Of a stretch of 64,000 bases of DNA, positions 44,187 to 53,163 are shown piece by piece. Position 1 is the first letter of the stretch. Each line of letters begins with the position of its first letter. The notes beneath the pieces were generated by a model, which saw only the letters and a program-made list of their open reading frames with translations, did no database searches and was not told where the DNA came from. The position numbers were made by a program, and so were the translations under genes. The stretch is from positions 124,001 through 188,000 of the forward strand of contig NZ_JWLV01000048.1 of the NCBI RefSeq assembly GCF_000808535.1, given 5' to 3'. Source of the DNA: Vibrio sinaloensis. Lineage in GTDB: Bacteria > Pseudomonadota > Gammaproteobacteria > Enterobacterales > Vibrionaceae.

Positions 44187-45479
44187 TTACGCTTCTTTAG
44201 CTAGGATGGCAAAACAGCGATCTGCGGCTTCCAATGTCGCTTCAATCTCTTTGCTGCCATGAGCAAGAGACGTAAAACTTGCTTCGAAAGCAGAAGGTGC
44301 CAGATAAACACCGTGGTCTAGCATCAGGTGGAAGAAGCGCTTGAAGCGTTCGATATCACACTTAGTCACGTCTTCGTAACTGGTAATGGTTTCTTGGTCG
44401 GTAAAGAAGAAACCGAACATGCCACCAACTTGGTTAACCACCAGTGGGATACCATGGTTATCGGCTAGCTCTTTAAAGCCATCAGCCAGCTGTTTTGTTT
44501 TAGAAGCAAGACGTTTTTCGTTGCCTTCTTCTTTCAAAAGGTTCAGACAAGCAAAACCAGCAGCCATAGCGACCGGGTTACCTGATAGTGTACCTGCTTG
44601 GTAAACTGGACCAGTTGGTGCAATGTACTGCATCACTTCTTTGCGACCGCCAAAGGCGCCAACAGGCATACCGCCACCAATTACTTTACCGAGTGTTGTT
44701 AGGTCTGGCTTGATGTTGTAGTAACCTTGAGCGCCACCTAGTGCAACGCGAAAGCCCGTCATGACTTCATCAAAGATCAGTAGAGCACCTTCTTCATCAC
44801 AGATTTGACGTAAGCCTTCATGGAAACCTTCTACAGGAGGGATACAGTTCATGTTGCCAGCAACCGGTTCAACGATGATACATGCGATCTCGCCTTTGTT
44901 AGCCGCAAATAGCTCACGCACCGAATCTAGGTCGTTGAAAGTAGCGGTAAGTGTGTGTTTAGCAAAATCTGCAGGTACACCCGGAGAGCTTGGTTGACCT
45001 AGTGTTAGGGCTCCAGACCCCGCTTTTACTAGCAAGCTGTCGGCATGGCCGTGGTAACAGCCTTCGAATTTCATGATTTTGTCACGACCAGTGAAGCCAC
45101 GAGCAAGACGAATCGCACTCATGGTCGCTTCTGTACCAGAGCTCACCATGCGGATTTGCTCCATTGACGGTACTAGCTCAGACACAAGCTCAGCCATCGC
45201 AATTTCCATTTCAGTCGGTGCGCCAAAGCTAAGGCCACGCTGAGCGGCATCAATCACGGCTTCACGGATGACCGCATGGTTATGACCGAGAATCATTGGT
45301 CCCCAAGAACCAACGTAGTCGATATACGCTTTACCATCAGCATCAAAAATAAGAGGGCCATCTGCGCGCTCGACAAAAATTGGAGCGCCGCCAACGCCGT
45401 TAAAAGCACGCACTGGAGAGTTGACACCGCCAGGAATGGTTTGCTGTGCTTTCTCGAATAAGTCTGCTGATTTGGTCAT
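44187..45479 (-). CDS. hemL: Glutamate-1-semialdehyde 2,1-aminomutase
   Basis: HemL converts glutamate-1-semialdehyde to 5-aminolevulinate, the C5-route entry to heme, using pyridoxal phosphate. The ATG at 45479 gives 430 residues, the family length, and is preceded by GAGG at 7 nt; a longer in-frame extension to 45584 is not needed. Motifs: GGVNSPVRAFNGVGG, the cofactor-binding block VSSGTEATMSAIRLARG, FDEVMTGFR and the PLP lysine in TTLGKVIGGGMPVGAFGG. Confidence 0.96.
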   Translation of the reverse strand: MTKSADLFEKAQQTIPGGVNSPVRAFNGVGGAPIFVERADGPLIFDADGKAYIDYVGSWGPMILGHNHAVIREAVIDAAQRGLSFGAPTEMEIAMAELVSELVPSMEQIRMVSSGTEATMSAIRLARGFTGRDKIMKFEGCYHGHADSLLVKAGSGALTLGQPSSPGVPADFAKHTLTATFNDLDSVRELFAANKGEIACIIVEPVAGNMNCIPPVEGFHEGLRQICDEEGALLIFDEVMTGFRVALGGAQGYYNIKPDLTTLGKVIGGGMPVGAFGGRKEVMQYIAPTGPVYQAGTLSGNPVAMAAGFACLNLLKEEGNEKRLASKTKQLADGFKELADNHGIPLVVNQVGGMFGFFFTDQETITSYEDVTKCDIERFKRFFHLMLDHGVYLAPSAFEASFTSLAHGSKEIEATLEAADRCFAILAKEA

Positions 45480-45626
45480 GGGATATCCTCTTTTGATTGC
45501 TCGGACCAATTTGGCTCGCATTGTACCTGTCGATTCCCGTTCAATAAAACGCTTTGCAGCACATTCTGAGTACTTTGGCACCAAATAGCAGGTAATTTGG
45601 CTAAAAAAACGCTTCCCATGTGGCGA

Positions 45627-45651
45627 ATACTTGAACGCTTCACTCAGGTAT
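45627..45651 (+). promoter_or_regulatory. IscR type 1 site over the erpA promoter
   Basis: The 25-bp element starts ATACTTGA and ends CTCAGGTAT; it matches the IscR type 1 consensus at about 21 of 25 positions. It covers the -35 TTGAAC (45631-45636) and most of the 17-bp spacer of the promoter whose -10 is GATAAT (45654-45659). Confidence 0.65.
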
Positions 45652-45659
45652 TAGATAAT
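45631..45659 (+). promoter_or_regulatory. Predicted erpA promoter
   Basis: -35 TTGAAC and -10 GATAAT are spaced by 17 bp. Transcription would begin near 45666, 74 bp before the erpA start. Confidence 0.6.
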
Positions 45660-45739
45660 CCCGATATTAATACTAAAGATGATGTTCCAGATAGTGGCAG
45701 AAGATGCGCTCTGGAAATTCACCACTGAGAGAGGTCATC

Positions 45740-46081
45740 GTGAGCGAAGTAAACATACCACTAACATTTTCAGATGCCGCCGCTAAGCGTGTGGGGGCGT
45801 TGATTGCTGAAGAAGAAAACCCAAACTTAAAACTGCGAGTTTATATTACTGGTGGCGGTTGTAGTGGTTTTCAGTACGGTTTTACATTTGATGAGAGTGT
45901 CAATGAAGGTGACACCACGATCGTTAATAGCGGCGTTACCCTAGTGGTTGATCCGATGAGCCTGCAATACTTAGTTGGCGGTCAAGTTGATTACACCGAA
46001 GGGCTAGAGGGTTCCCGCTTCTTTGTTAATAATCCAAATGCGACAACCACTTGTGGTTGTGGCGCTTCATTCAGCGTTTAA
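45740..46081 (+). CDS. erpA: Iron-sulfur cluster insertion protein ErpA
   Basis: An A-type carrier that delivers Fe-S clusters to apo-enzymes, including those of isoprenoid synthesis. The GTG start at 45740 (GAGG 5 nt upstream) gives 113 residues beginning MSEVNIPLTFSDAAAKRV. The three conserved cysteines are in GGGCSGFQYG and TTCGCG. An in-frame ATG at 45704 would add 12 residues absent from the family. The IscR-like operator upstream fits known control of erpA in E. coli. Confidence 0.95.
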   Translation: MSEVNIPLTFSDAAAKRVGALIAEEENPNLKLRVYITGGGCSGFQYGFTFDESVNEGDTTIVNSGVTLVVDPMSLQYLVGGQVDYTEGLEGSRFFVNNPNATTTCGCGASFSV

Positions 46082-46103
46082 GCTGTATTGACTAGCGTTT
46101 TCT

Positions 46104-46128
46104 AAAGGCTGCATCTGCAGCCTTTTTT
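46104..46128 (+). terminator. erpA terminator
   Basis: The stem AAAGGCTGC / GCAGCCTTT with loop ATCT and a T6 run lies 22 bp after erpA. Confidence 0.9.
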
Positions 46129-46256
46129 AGTTGAGTTATTAATCCAGAAACTGAGATCTAAGCTAAATTACTGTCCAAGTGTAATTTATTTTTAACTGGT
46201 TACTTTATATCCTGGTTTGAACGCCCTGATGGCGAAAATAAAAGCAAAGGATTGTT

Positions 46257-47339
46257 ATGGCTAGTTTCTCATTTACCCGCTTTATTGCTGCTCGTCCCTA
46301 CATCGTCTCTATAATCATCGTTCTGATCCTTTCGTTTTGGCTTGGCTTAGGCGCGATAAAGGCCGAAGAATCAGGTCCAGAGAAATCATCACAAGAAGTG
46401 CCGCTTGCTAAAGTCGCTTTTCAAACCTTTAATGCTCAAAAAACGTATAAATCTATCGAATTGTATGGGCGCACCGCGCCGAATAAAGAGGCTAAGTTGG
46501 GGGCTGAAATTGCCGGTAAAATCATCCAGCTAAAAGTGGAAAAAGGGCAAAGTGTCGAACAAGGCCAAGTGATTGCATTGATAGACAAAGGCGATCTTGA
46601 TATTCAACTAGAGCGCGCTAGAGCAATGCTCAAAGTGCGCGAGAAAGAGTTTAACGCAGCCAAATCTTTAAAAGATAGAGGGTTACAAGGTGAGGTTGCC
46701 TATACCAATGCTCAGGCGGCACTCGTAGAAGCCAAAGCAATGGTAAGTAATGCAAAAATTGCGTTGCGAAACACCTCAGTAACCGCTCCATTTTCCGGAA
46801 TTGTCGAACATCTATTTATCGAGCGTGGTGACTTCGTTGGCGTGGGCGATCCTGTTGCATCGTTGATCGACCTGAGTCAAATCATCATTGAAGCGGATGT
46901 CAGTGAGCGACATATTCAAGATTTAACGCTTGGGCAAAGCGCTCGGGTTCGGTTTATTGCGGGTGAGAATACGGCAGGTCAAGTGCGTTACATTTCTCGA
47001 GTCTCTTCACCATCGACCAATACGTTTCCGATTGAAATTGTGCTCACTAATCCTGACCAACGTATCCCAGCAGGGATCAGTGCGGAAGTAGAACTGAATC
47101 TCAAAGAAAAGCTAGCGATTAAACTCACGCCTGCCATGTTAGCGCTGGACGATTCTGGCAATCTAGGCGTAAAAACTCTTGTTGAAGAAACCGTCCATTT
47201 TGTCCCTATCCAACTCGTGAAGGCAGAACAAGATGGGGTTTGGCTCACTGGACTTGGTGAGCAGGTGAAGATCATCACCACAGGACAAGGTTTTGTTCGC
47301 GAAGGTGATCGCGTCATTGCCGTTGAACAATCGTTGTAA
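46257..47339 (+). CDS. RND efflux system periplasmic adaptor subunit
   Basis: A 360-residue membrane-fusion protein that bridges an RND pump and an outer-membrane channel. It has an N-terminal anchor (about 15-36) and no lipobox. The lipoyl-like halves are GAEIAGKIIQLKVEKGQSVEQGQVIALID and TSVTAPFSGIVEHLFIERGDFVGVGDPVASLID (read in parts), with a coiled-coil hairpin between. Beta-barrel and membrane-proximal domains follow. The permease gene starts 13 bp downstream. By position it corresponds to the VexLM-type locus of V. cholerae. No outer-membrane channel gene is adjacent, so TolC encoded elsewhere is the likely partner. Confidence 0.9.
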   Translation: MASFSFTRFIAARPYIVSIIIVLILSFWLGLGAIKAEESGPEKSSQEVPLAKVAFQTFNAQKTYKSIELYGRTAPNKEAKLGAEIAGKIIQLKVEKGQSVEQGQVIALIDKGDLDIQLERARAMLKVREKEFNAAKSLKDRGLQGEVAYTNAQAALVEAKAMVSNAKIALRNTSVTAPFSGIVEHLFIERGDFVGVGDPVASLIDLSQIIIEADVSERHIQDLTLGQSARVRFIAGENTAGQVRYISRVSSPSTNTFPIEIVLTNPDQRIPAGISAEVELNLKEKLAIKLTPAMLALDDSGNLGVKTLVEETVHFVPIQLVKAEQDGVWLTGLGEQVKIITTGQGFVREGDRVIAVEQSL

Positions 47340-47352
47340 CTAGGAGGTCGTT

Positions 47353-50300
47353 ATGTTTGCATTAATTGATGCGGCCTTGTCGCGCACGCGGACTATGCTG
47401 GTGTTACTCGTCTTTGTTCTGATCGCCGGCGTGTTAACTTATATCACGATTCCCAAAGAATCGAGCCCAGACATTACCATTCCGATTATCTACGTATCGG
47501 TTGGTCACCAAGGTATTTCCCCAACGGATGCTGAGAGATTACTGGTTCGCCCCATTGAACAAGAGCTAAGATCGATTGAAGGTGTCAAAGAGATGACCTC
47601 AACGGCATCTGAAGGACACGCGTCTGTGATGCTTGAGTTTAGTGTTGGTGTTGATCTTAACAAAGCGATGGCCGATGTCCGTGAGGCGGTTGATCTCGCC
47701 AAACCTAAACTGCCTGCAGATAGTGATGAACCTACCGTTAATGAAGTCACTCTTGCATCGGAAGAGCCCGCGTTAACCGTTGTTCTATACGGTACGGTCC
47801 CAGAGCGAACCATAGTTCAAATTGCACGAGAACTGCGTGATAAGCTTGAGGGCTATCGTCAAGTCTTAGAAGTGGATATCGCTGGGGATAGAGAAGATAT
47901 TGTTGAGATCATTGTCGATCCATTGCTCATGGAGAGCTACGGTCTTGATCAGGCTGATATCTATAACTTAATTGCCCTTAATAACCGTGTTGTCGCAGCG
48001 GGTTTTGTGGATACCGGTTATGGACGTTTTTCTGTCAAAGTCCCATCTGTTTTCGATTCGTTAAAAGATGTTTTAGAGTTGCCCGTCAAAGTGGACGGCA
48101 AACAAGTCATTACTTTTGGCGATGTGGCCACGGTGCGCCGAGCGTTTCGAGACCCAGAGAGCTTTGCCCGTTTAGATGGTAAGTCGGCGGTAGTGCTGGA
48201 TGTTAAAAAGCGGTCCGGTGAAAATATCATCGAGACGGTGGAGCTTATTAAAGCTGTTATGCAGGGCGCTCAGGAGCGAGAAGATTGGCCAAGTAACTTA
48301 TTGGTTAAATACACCTGGGATCAATCTGATGACGTTAAGATGATGCTTAACGATCTGCAAAACAATATCCTGTCTGCGATCATTTTGGTTGTGATCGTCA
48401 TTATCGCGATATTGGGTGTCCGCACGGCGCTTTTGGTGGGTATCTCCATTCCGGGCTCATTCTTGACGGGGCTTTTAGTGCTGTCCGTGTTTGGTTTGAC
48501 GGTCAATATCATCGTGCTTTTCTCGCTGATTATGGCTGTTGGTATGCTGGTGGATGGTGCGATTGTTGTGACGGAGTTTGCCGATAGGCGAATGCAAGAA
48601 GGCACGCCAAGGCGAGAGGCATACCGAGACGCGGCGAAACGAATGGCTTGGCCGATCACCGCTTCCACTGCGACAACACTGGCGGCTTTTGCGCCCTTGC
48701 TCTTTTGGCCTGACATCACGGGCGAATTTATGAAGTATTTGCCGCTGACACTGATTGCTACATTGGCCGCATCTCTTGCGATGGCATTGTTGTTTGTCCC
48801 CGTTCTAGGCAGCTTGATTGGTAAACCGCAAAATGTCACGCGTCAACAGCGCGAAAAAATGCTCGCACTGCATGATGGCGACTACACCAAAGCGACTGGG
48901 ATAACGAAACTTTACTTCCATACCCTAGATATCGCGATACGACATCCGTTCAAAATTTTGTTGAGTGCAATATTGCTCGCTATCGCGGTTGGCTTTACTT
49001 ATGCAAAAGCGGGGTTAGGCGCGGAGTTTTTCCCAGAGGTAGATCCGCCATTTTTCACGGTAAAAGTGCGTTCTTATGGCGATCTCTCTATCCATGAGAA
49101 AGACGTCATCATGCGTGATATTGAGTCGGTAATGCTTGGTCACGATGAATTTGAAAGCGTCTACACTCGCACCGGAGGGGATGATCAAATTGGTCAAATA
49201 CAGATCACTCCTGTGGATTGGCAATATAGACGTAAAGTCAAAACCATCATTGACGAGTTGAAGCTGACAACCGACCAATACGCAGGTGTCGAAATAGAAT
49301 ACAAGTTCCCAGATGCAGGTCCGCCAGTTGAACATGATCTCGTGATTGAGATGTCGACGCGCGTTCCTGGTGAGCTAGATAGTGCCGCGAAACTGGTGCG
49401 TCACTGGGCAGACTCTTATGCCGCATTTACCAATATCAGTGATAACTCGAGTAAAGCGGGGATAGATTGGCAAATAGACATTCGTCGTGATGATGCTGCT
49501 CGTTTTGCTGCGGACGCGACGTTAGTGGGCAACACGGTCCAGTTTGTCACCAATGGTTTGAAGTTAGGGGATTACTTGCCAGATGATTCAACCGAAGAGG
49601 TAGATATCTTGGTGCGTTACCCAGAAGACAAGCGTGATATTGGCCGTTTCGATCAGCTTAAAGTCAAAACAGCCGCAGGCATGGTACCCATCACCAACTT
49701 TGCCAGTATTGTGCCTGATCATAAGCAAGATACAATTCGCCGTATTGATGGTCATCGTGTGCTCAACATTTTTGCTGATATCAAAGAAGGGTATAACTTG
49801 GCACTTGAGCTGCCGAAGGTTGAGCAAGAGCTTGCCAAGTTAGATCTGCCTGATGGCGTCGAGTTTAAGATTCGAGGTCAGAATGAAGAGCAAGAAAATT
49901 CGTCGGCGTTTCTGCAAAATGCGTTCTTGGTTGCTTTAGTGGTTATGGCGCTTATTCTGATTACTCAGTTTAATAGCTTCTACCAAGCGTTTCTTATTCT
50001 CTCTGCCGTTCTGTTTTCGACAGTTGGGGTGTTTGTTGGTTTATTGGTATTCCAAAAACCGTTCGGCATTATTATGTCGGGTATCGGTGTGATTGCTCTT
50101 GCGGGGATTGTGGTTAACAACAACATCGTCTTAATTGATACCTACAACCAATTGCGTCGCCGAGGGCTAGACAAGCGAGATGCGATTTTGAGAACTGGCG
50201 TGCAGCGTTTACGCCCTGTGATGCTAACTACAGTGACGACCATTCTTGGCCTGTTACCTATGGTACTTGAGATGAATATTGACCTGGTTAACCAAAAGAT

Positions 50301-50469
50301 AGAATTTGGTGCGCCAAGTACCCAGTGGTGGTCCCAACTCGCGACGGCTGTAGCGGGAGGCTTGGCATTTGCGACGGTATTAACCCTAGTTTTAACGCCA
50401 TGTCTATTGATGTTAGGGCGTGAGCACAAGGTGGAAGATGAGGCCAATACGGTAATTGAAGCGAAATAA
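47353..50469 (+). CDS. RND efflux system inner-membrane transporter
   Basis: A 1038-residue proton-driven pump of the AcrB/HAE1 superfamily with twelve membrane segments. The first segment (about 11-29) is followed by the conserved IPKESSPDITIP and the porter block EQELRSIEGVKEMTS. Segment 4 contains the proton-relay acidic residue region MLVDGAIVVTEFADRR. The second half repeats the pattern, with ALAGIVVNNNIVLIDTYNQLRRRG. SD AGGAGG is near-perfect. Substrate range cannot be read from sequence. Confidence 0.92.
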   Translation: MFALIDAALSRTRTMLVLLVFVLIAGVLTYITIPKESSPDITIPIIYVSVGHQGISPTDAERLLVRPIEQELRSIEGVKEMTSTASEGHASVMLEFSVGVDLNKAMADVREAVDLAKPKLPADSDEPTVNEVTLASEEPALTVVLYGTVPERTIVQIARELRDKLEGYRQVLEVDIAGDREDIVEIIVDPLLMESYGLDQADIYNLIALNNRVVAAGFVDTGYGRFSVKVPSVFDSLKDVLELPVKVDGKQVITFGDVATVRRAFRDPESFARLDGKSAVVLDVKKRSGENIIETVELIKAVMQGAQEREDWPSNLLVKYTWDQSDDVKMMLNDLQNNILSAIILVVIVIIAILGVRTALLVGISIPGSFLTGLLVLSVFGLTVNIIVLFSLIMAVGMLVDGAIVVTEFADRRMQEGTPRREAYRDAAKRMAWPITASTATTLAAFAPLLFWPDITGEFMKYLPLTLIATLAASLAMALLFVPVLGSLIGKPQNVTRQQREKMLALHDGDYTKATGITKLYFHTLDIAIRHPFKILLSAILLAIAVGFTYAKAGLGAEFFPEVDPPFFTVKVRSYGDLSIHEKDVIMRDIESVMLGHDEFESVYTRTGGDDQIGQIQITPVDWQYRRKVKTIIDELKLTTDQYAGVEIEYKFPDAGPPVEHDLVIEMSTRVPGELDSAAKLVRHWADSYAAFTNISDNSSKAGIDWQIDIRRDDAARFAADATLVGNTVQFVTNGLKLGDYLPDDSTEEVDILVRYPEDKRDIGRFDQLKVKTAAGMVPITNFASIVPDHKQDTIRRIDGHRVLNIFADIKEGYNLALELPKVEQELAKLDLPDGVEFKIRGQNEEQENSSAFLQNAFLVALVVMALILITQFNSFYQAFLILSAVLFSTVGVFVGLLVFQKPFGIIMSGIGVIALAGIVVNNNIVLIDTYNQLRRRGLDKRDAILRTGVQRLRPVMLTTVTTILGLLPMVLEMNIDLVNQKIEFGAPSTQWWSQLATAVAGGLAFATVLTLVLTPCLLMLGREHKVEDEANTVIEAK

Positions 50470-50479
50470 GCAAGATAAA

Positions 50480-50512
50480 AACAAAGCCCCGCGAGTATGC
50501 GGGGCTTTGTTA
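50480..50512. terminator. Bidirectional terminator between RND pump and M23 peptidase genes
   Basis: A 13-bp perfect stem (AACAAAGCCCCGC and its complement) with a 6-nt loop lies between the two convergent stop codons. Confidence 0.92.
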
Positions 50513-50515
50513 TTT

Positions 50516-51802
50516 TTACTCAGTTGCCAGTAGCTTACTGTAACGCTCTAGTTTCGCTAACCTTAATTCGGCATTGGCGATGAAGGTCGTTTTTGCTTTA
50601 CCCGTCAATGATTTGGATTGCGGTAGCTTCACCGTTCTAGGGTTTTTATGCACCCCATTGACCAAGAACTCATAGTGTAGGTGCGGACCGGTTACACGAC
50701 CTGTGCCACCCAAGGTACCTATGGTTTGCCCTTGCTTGACCCTTTGACCTGTTTTTACCGTTCGTTTGGTCAAATGAAGGTACTTGGTAATGTACGTATT
50801 GCTGTGTTTGATAAACACATAATTACCGTTGAACTGATTGTAGCTAGATTTTAAAACGGTACCATCGCCAGCGGCCCAAATAGGCGTACCAACAGGCGCT
50901 GCATAGTCGGTGCCTCTATGAGCACGAACCTTGCCTGTCACTGGATGACGACGCGTTGGGTTAAAGTTGGATGTTACGCGGCGAAAATCGAGTGGTGAGC
51001 GCAAAAAGGCCTTCTTCATTGCTCGACCATTTTCGTCGTAGTAGTTCCCCGTTTTGTCATCTAAGATGGCTTTAAATGTATCGCCTTGGTTGGTAAAAAT
51101 AGCGGCCATGATCTTGCCTCGGCCAACTACTTCACCCTCGACCACTTTCTCTTGATAAAGAATTTCAAACGAGTCATTTTTACGAATATCTAACGCAAAA
51201 TCGATATCCCAGCCAAAAATCCCCGCCAGTTCCATGATTTGGTTTGCCGTTAGCCCTGCACCAACCCCAGCGTTCCAAAAGTTAGAAGTAATGACATTGC
51301 TCGCGTAGTTATATTGGTAGTGAACTTCCTTCTTATCAAGGCTTGAGGTGAATCCATCACTTGATTTGGTTATTAAGAAGGTTTCGTATGCGCTAAGCTG
51401 GCGTTTGATTTGAACAAGTTCATTATCACCGTCAAACCCAAACAAAAATGAATCTCCAGGACGAACCTTAGTTAGCTGATTGGCGATTTCTTTGCTGGTT
51501 GATGTGAGCTGGTACAGTAGGCGAGATGACAAACCTGCGCGTTGGAATAGCAGCGCCATACTGTCTCCTGACCCGACAGTATGTTTATCCCAACGCAGCA
51601 CTGCGAGATTGGAGCGGCGCGTTTCTAACGTGAGTGCCGTTGGGTCGATTGAGAGTGGGTACGCTTTGCCAATTTGATATTGGCGCTCATCTTGGCGTAA
51701 GTCTTCAGGCTCGGGCAAAAACAAGGCGATGACGATAACAGCGCTAAAAAGAGCGATAAGGGCACGGTGCATCCATGGAAGCCGAGCGAAAATAGACAAC
51801 AT
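50516..51802 (-). CDS. M23 family peptidoglycan DD-endopeptidase (Shy/MepM-like)
   Basis: A 428-residue envelope hydrolase that cuts peptide cross-links to allow cell-wall growth. It has one N-terminal membrane segment (about 11-29). A middle region includes an OapA/LysM-like segment (SGDSMALLFQRAGLSSRLLYQL). The LytM/M23 zinc domain has HRGTDYAAPVGTPI and the HLHYEFLVNG motif, with both metal-binding parts intact, so it should be active. It belongs to the Shy group of Vibrio. No obvious ribosome site precedes the ATG at 51802; the M11 codon is an alternative start. It is divergent from tyrS. Confidence 0.9.
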   Translation of the reverse strand: MLSIFARLPWMHRALIALFSAVIVIALFLPEPEDLRQDERQYQIGKAYPLSIDPTALTLETRRSNLAVLRWDKHTVGSGDSMALLFQRAGLSSRLLYQLTSTSKEIANQLTKVRPGDSFLFGFDGDNELVQIKRQLSAYETFLITKSSDGFTSSLDKKEVHYQYNYASNVITSNFWNAGVGAGLTANQIMELAGIFGWDIDFALDIRKNDSFEILYQEKVVEGEVVGRGKIMAAIFTNQGDTFKAILDDKTGNYYDENGRAMKKAFLRSPLDFRRVTSNFNPTRRHPVTGKVRAHRGTDYAAPVGTPIWAAGDGTVLKSSYNQFNGNYVFIKHSNTYITKYLHLTKRTVKTGQRVKQGQTIGTLGGTGRVTGPHLHYEFLVNGVHKNPRTVKLPQSKSLTGKAKTTFIANAELRLAKLERYSKLLATE

Positions 51803-51932
51803 TTTATTGTTCGTTCTAAAAAATTAAGTAAAAAAGCCTAGCTGTTTAGTCTAACTGGTTTCAAAAAGCATCGCTATTCAAGTAATATGGCAAACTATTA
51901 AATTTTTGCCAAATCTGTGGGAGTGAACAAGA

Positions 51933-53120
51933 ATGGCGAGCATTGAAGCTGCACTAGCCGAGATTAAGCGCGGTGTTGACGAACTAATTCCAGAAGAAGA
52001 ACTGATTGCTAAATTGAAAGAGGGGCGTCCTCTTCGCATCAAATTAGGTGCCGATCCAACTGCACCGGACATCCATCTAGGCCACACAGTAATCCTAAAC
52101 AAACTGCGTGCTTTCCAAGAGCTAGGTCATGATGTGACATTCTTAATCGGTGACTTCACTGGCATGGTTGGTGACCCAACGGGTAAAAACACAACTCGTC
52201 CACCATTGACTCGTGAAGACGTACTGCGTAACGCAGAAACGTATAAAGAGCAGGTGTTTAAGATTCTTGACCCAGCAAAGACTAAGATTCAATTCAACTC
52301 TGAGTGGCTTTCTGAGTTAGGTGCAGAGGGCATGATTCGTCTTGCTGCCAACCAGACTGTTGCTCGTATGCTTGAGCGTGATGACTTCAAAAAGCGTTAC
52401 TCAGGCGGCCAGCCGATTGCTATCCACGAGTTTATGTATCCACTCCTACAAGGCTATGACTCGGTGGCAATGGAAACGGATGTTGAGCTTGGTGGGACGG
52501 ACCAAAAGTTCAACCTGCTAATGGGTCGTGAATTGCAAAAAGCACATGGTCAGAAGCCACAAGTTGTCCTGACAATGCCACTTCTTGTTGGTCTAGATGG
52601 CGAGAAGAAAATGTCTAAGTCAGCGCACAACTACATTGGTATTAGTGAAGCGCCTAGCGAAATGTTCGGTAAGATCATGTCGATCTCTGATGACCTAATG
52701 TGGAATTACTATGAGTTGCTTTCATTCCGCCCACTAGAGGAAATTGCCGAGCTCAAAGCTGGTGTAGAATCTGGCAAGAACCCACGAGATGTGAAAGTCG
52801 CTTTAGCGAAAGAGATCATCGCGCGTTTCCATAGTGAAGCCGATGCTGATGCGGCAGAGCAAGAGTTCGTTAACCGTTTTGCTAAAAACCAGATCCCTGA
52901 TGAAATGCCAGAATTTGCATTTGATGCGGGTCTTCCAGTCAGCAACCTACTGAAGGAAGCGGGCTTATGTGCCTCGACTTCAGAAGCGATGCGCATGGTT
53001 AAGCAAGGTGCTGCGAAGATTGATGGTGAAAAAGTGGCAGACTCTAAGTTTGCCCCAGAAGCGGGCACTTATGTGTTCCAAGTTGGTAAACGCAAGTTTG
53101 CACGTATTACCATCAACTAA
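51933..53120 (+). CDS. tyrS: Tyrosyl-tRNA synthetase
   Basis: It charges tRNA(Tyr) with tyrosine. The 395 residues correspond to the shorter TyrS form. The class I signature is PDIHLGHTV (HIGH-like), followed by KKMSKSAHNYIG and a C-terminal S4 RNA-binding domain (SEAMRMVKQGAAKIDGEKV). The ribosome site GGGAG is 10 nt before the ATG. A strong terminator follows. It is divergent from the M23 peptidase gene. Confidence 0.96.
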   Translation: MASIEAALAEIKRGVDELIPEEELIAKLKEGRPLRIKLGADPTAPDIHLGHTVILNKLRAFQELGHDVTFLIGDFTGMVGDPTGKNTTRPPLTREDVLRNAETYKEQVFKILDPAKTKIQFNSEWLSELGAEGMIRLAANQTVARMLERDDFKKRYSGGQPIAIHEFMYPLLQGYDSVAMETDVELGGTDQKFNLLMGRELQKAHGQKPQVVLTMPLLVGLDGEKKMSKSAHNYIGISEAPSEMFGKIMSISDDLMWNYYELLSFRPLEEIAELKAGVESGKNPRDVKVALAKEIIARFHSEADADAAEQEFVNRFAKNQIPDEMPEFAFDAGLPVSNLLKEAGLCASTSEAMRMVKQGAAKIDGEKVADSKFAPEAGTYVFQVGKRKFARITIN

Positions 53121-53139
53121 TTGATAATACTTTGAATTG

Positions 53140-53163
53140 AAGCGCCTTTTAGGCGCTTTTTTT
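53140..53163 (+). terminator. tyrS terminator
   Basis: The stem AAGCGCCT / AGGCGCTT with a T7 run lies 20 bp after the tyrS stop. Confidence 0.92.

Noticed and set aside
45480..45584. 35-residue N-terminal extension of HemL
   Set aside because: The family starts at MTKSADLFEKAQ and the ATG at 45479 has GAGG at correct spacing; the extension lies in the divergent promoter region.
48321..48839. 172-codon open frame antisense to the RND transporter gene
   Set aside because: It is fully inside a well-supported gene on the other strand, its protein is low-complexity and resembles no family, and there is no ribosome site. It is a shadow of the codon bias.
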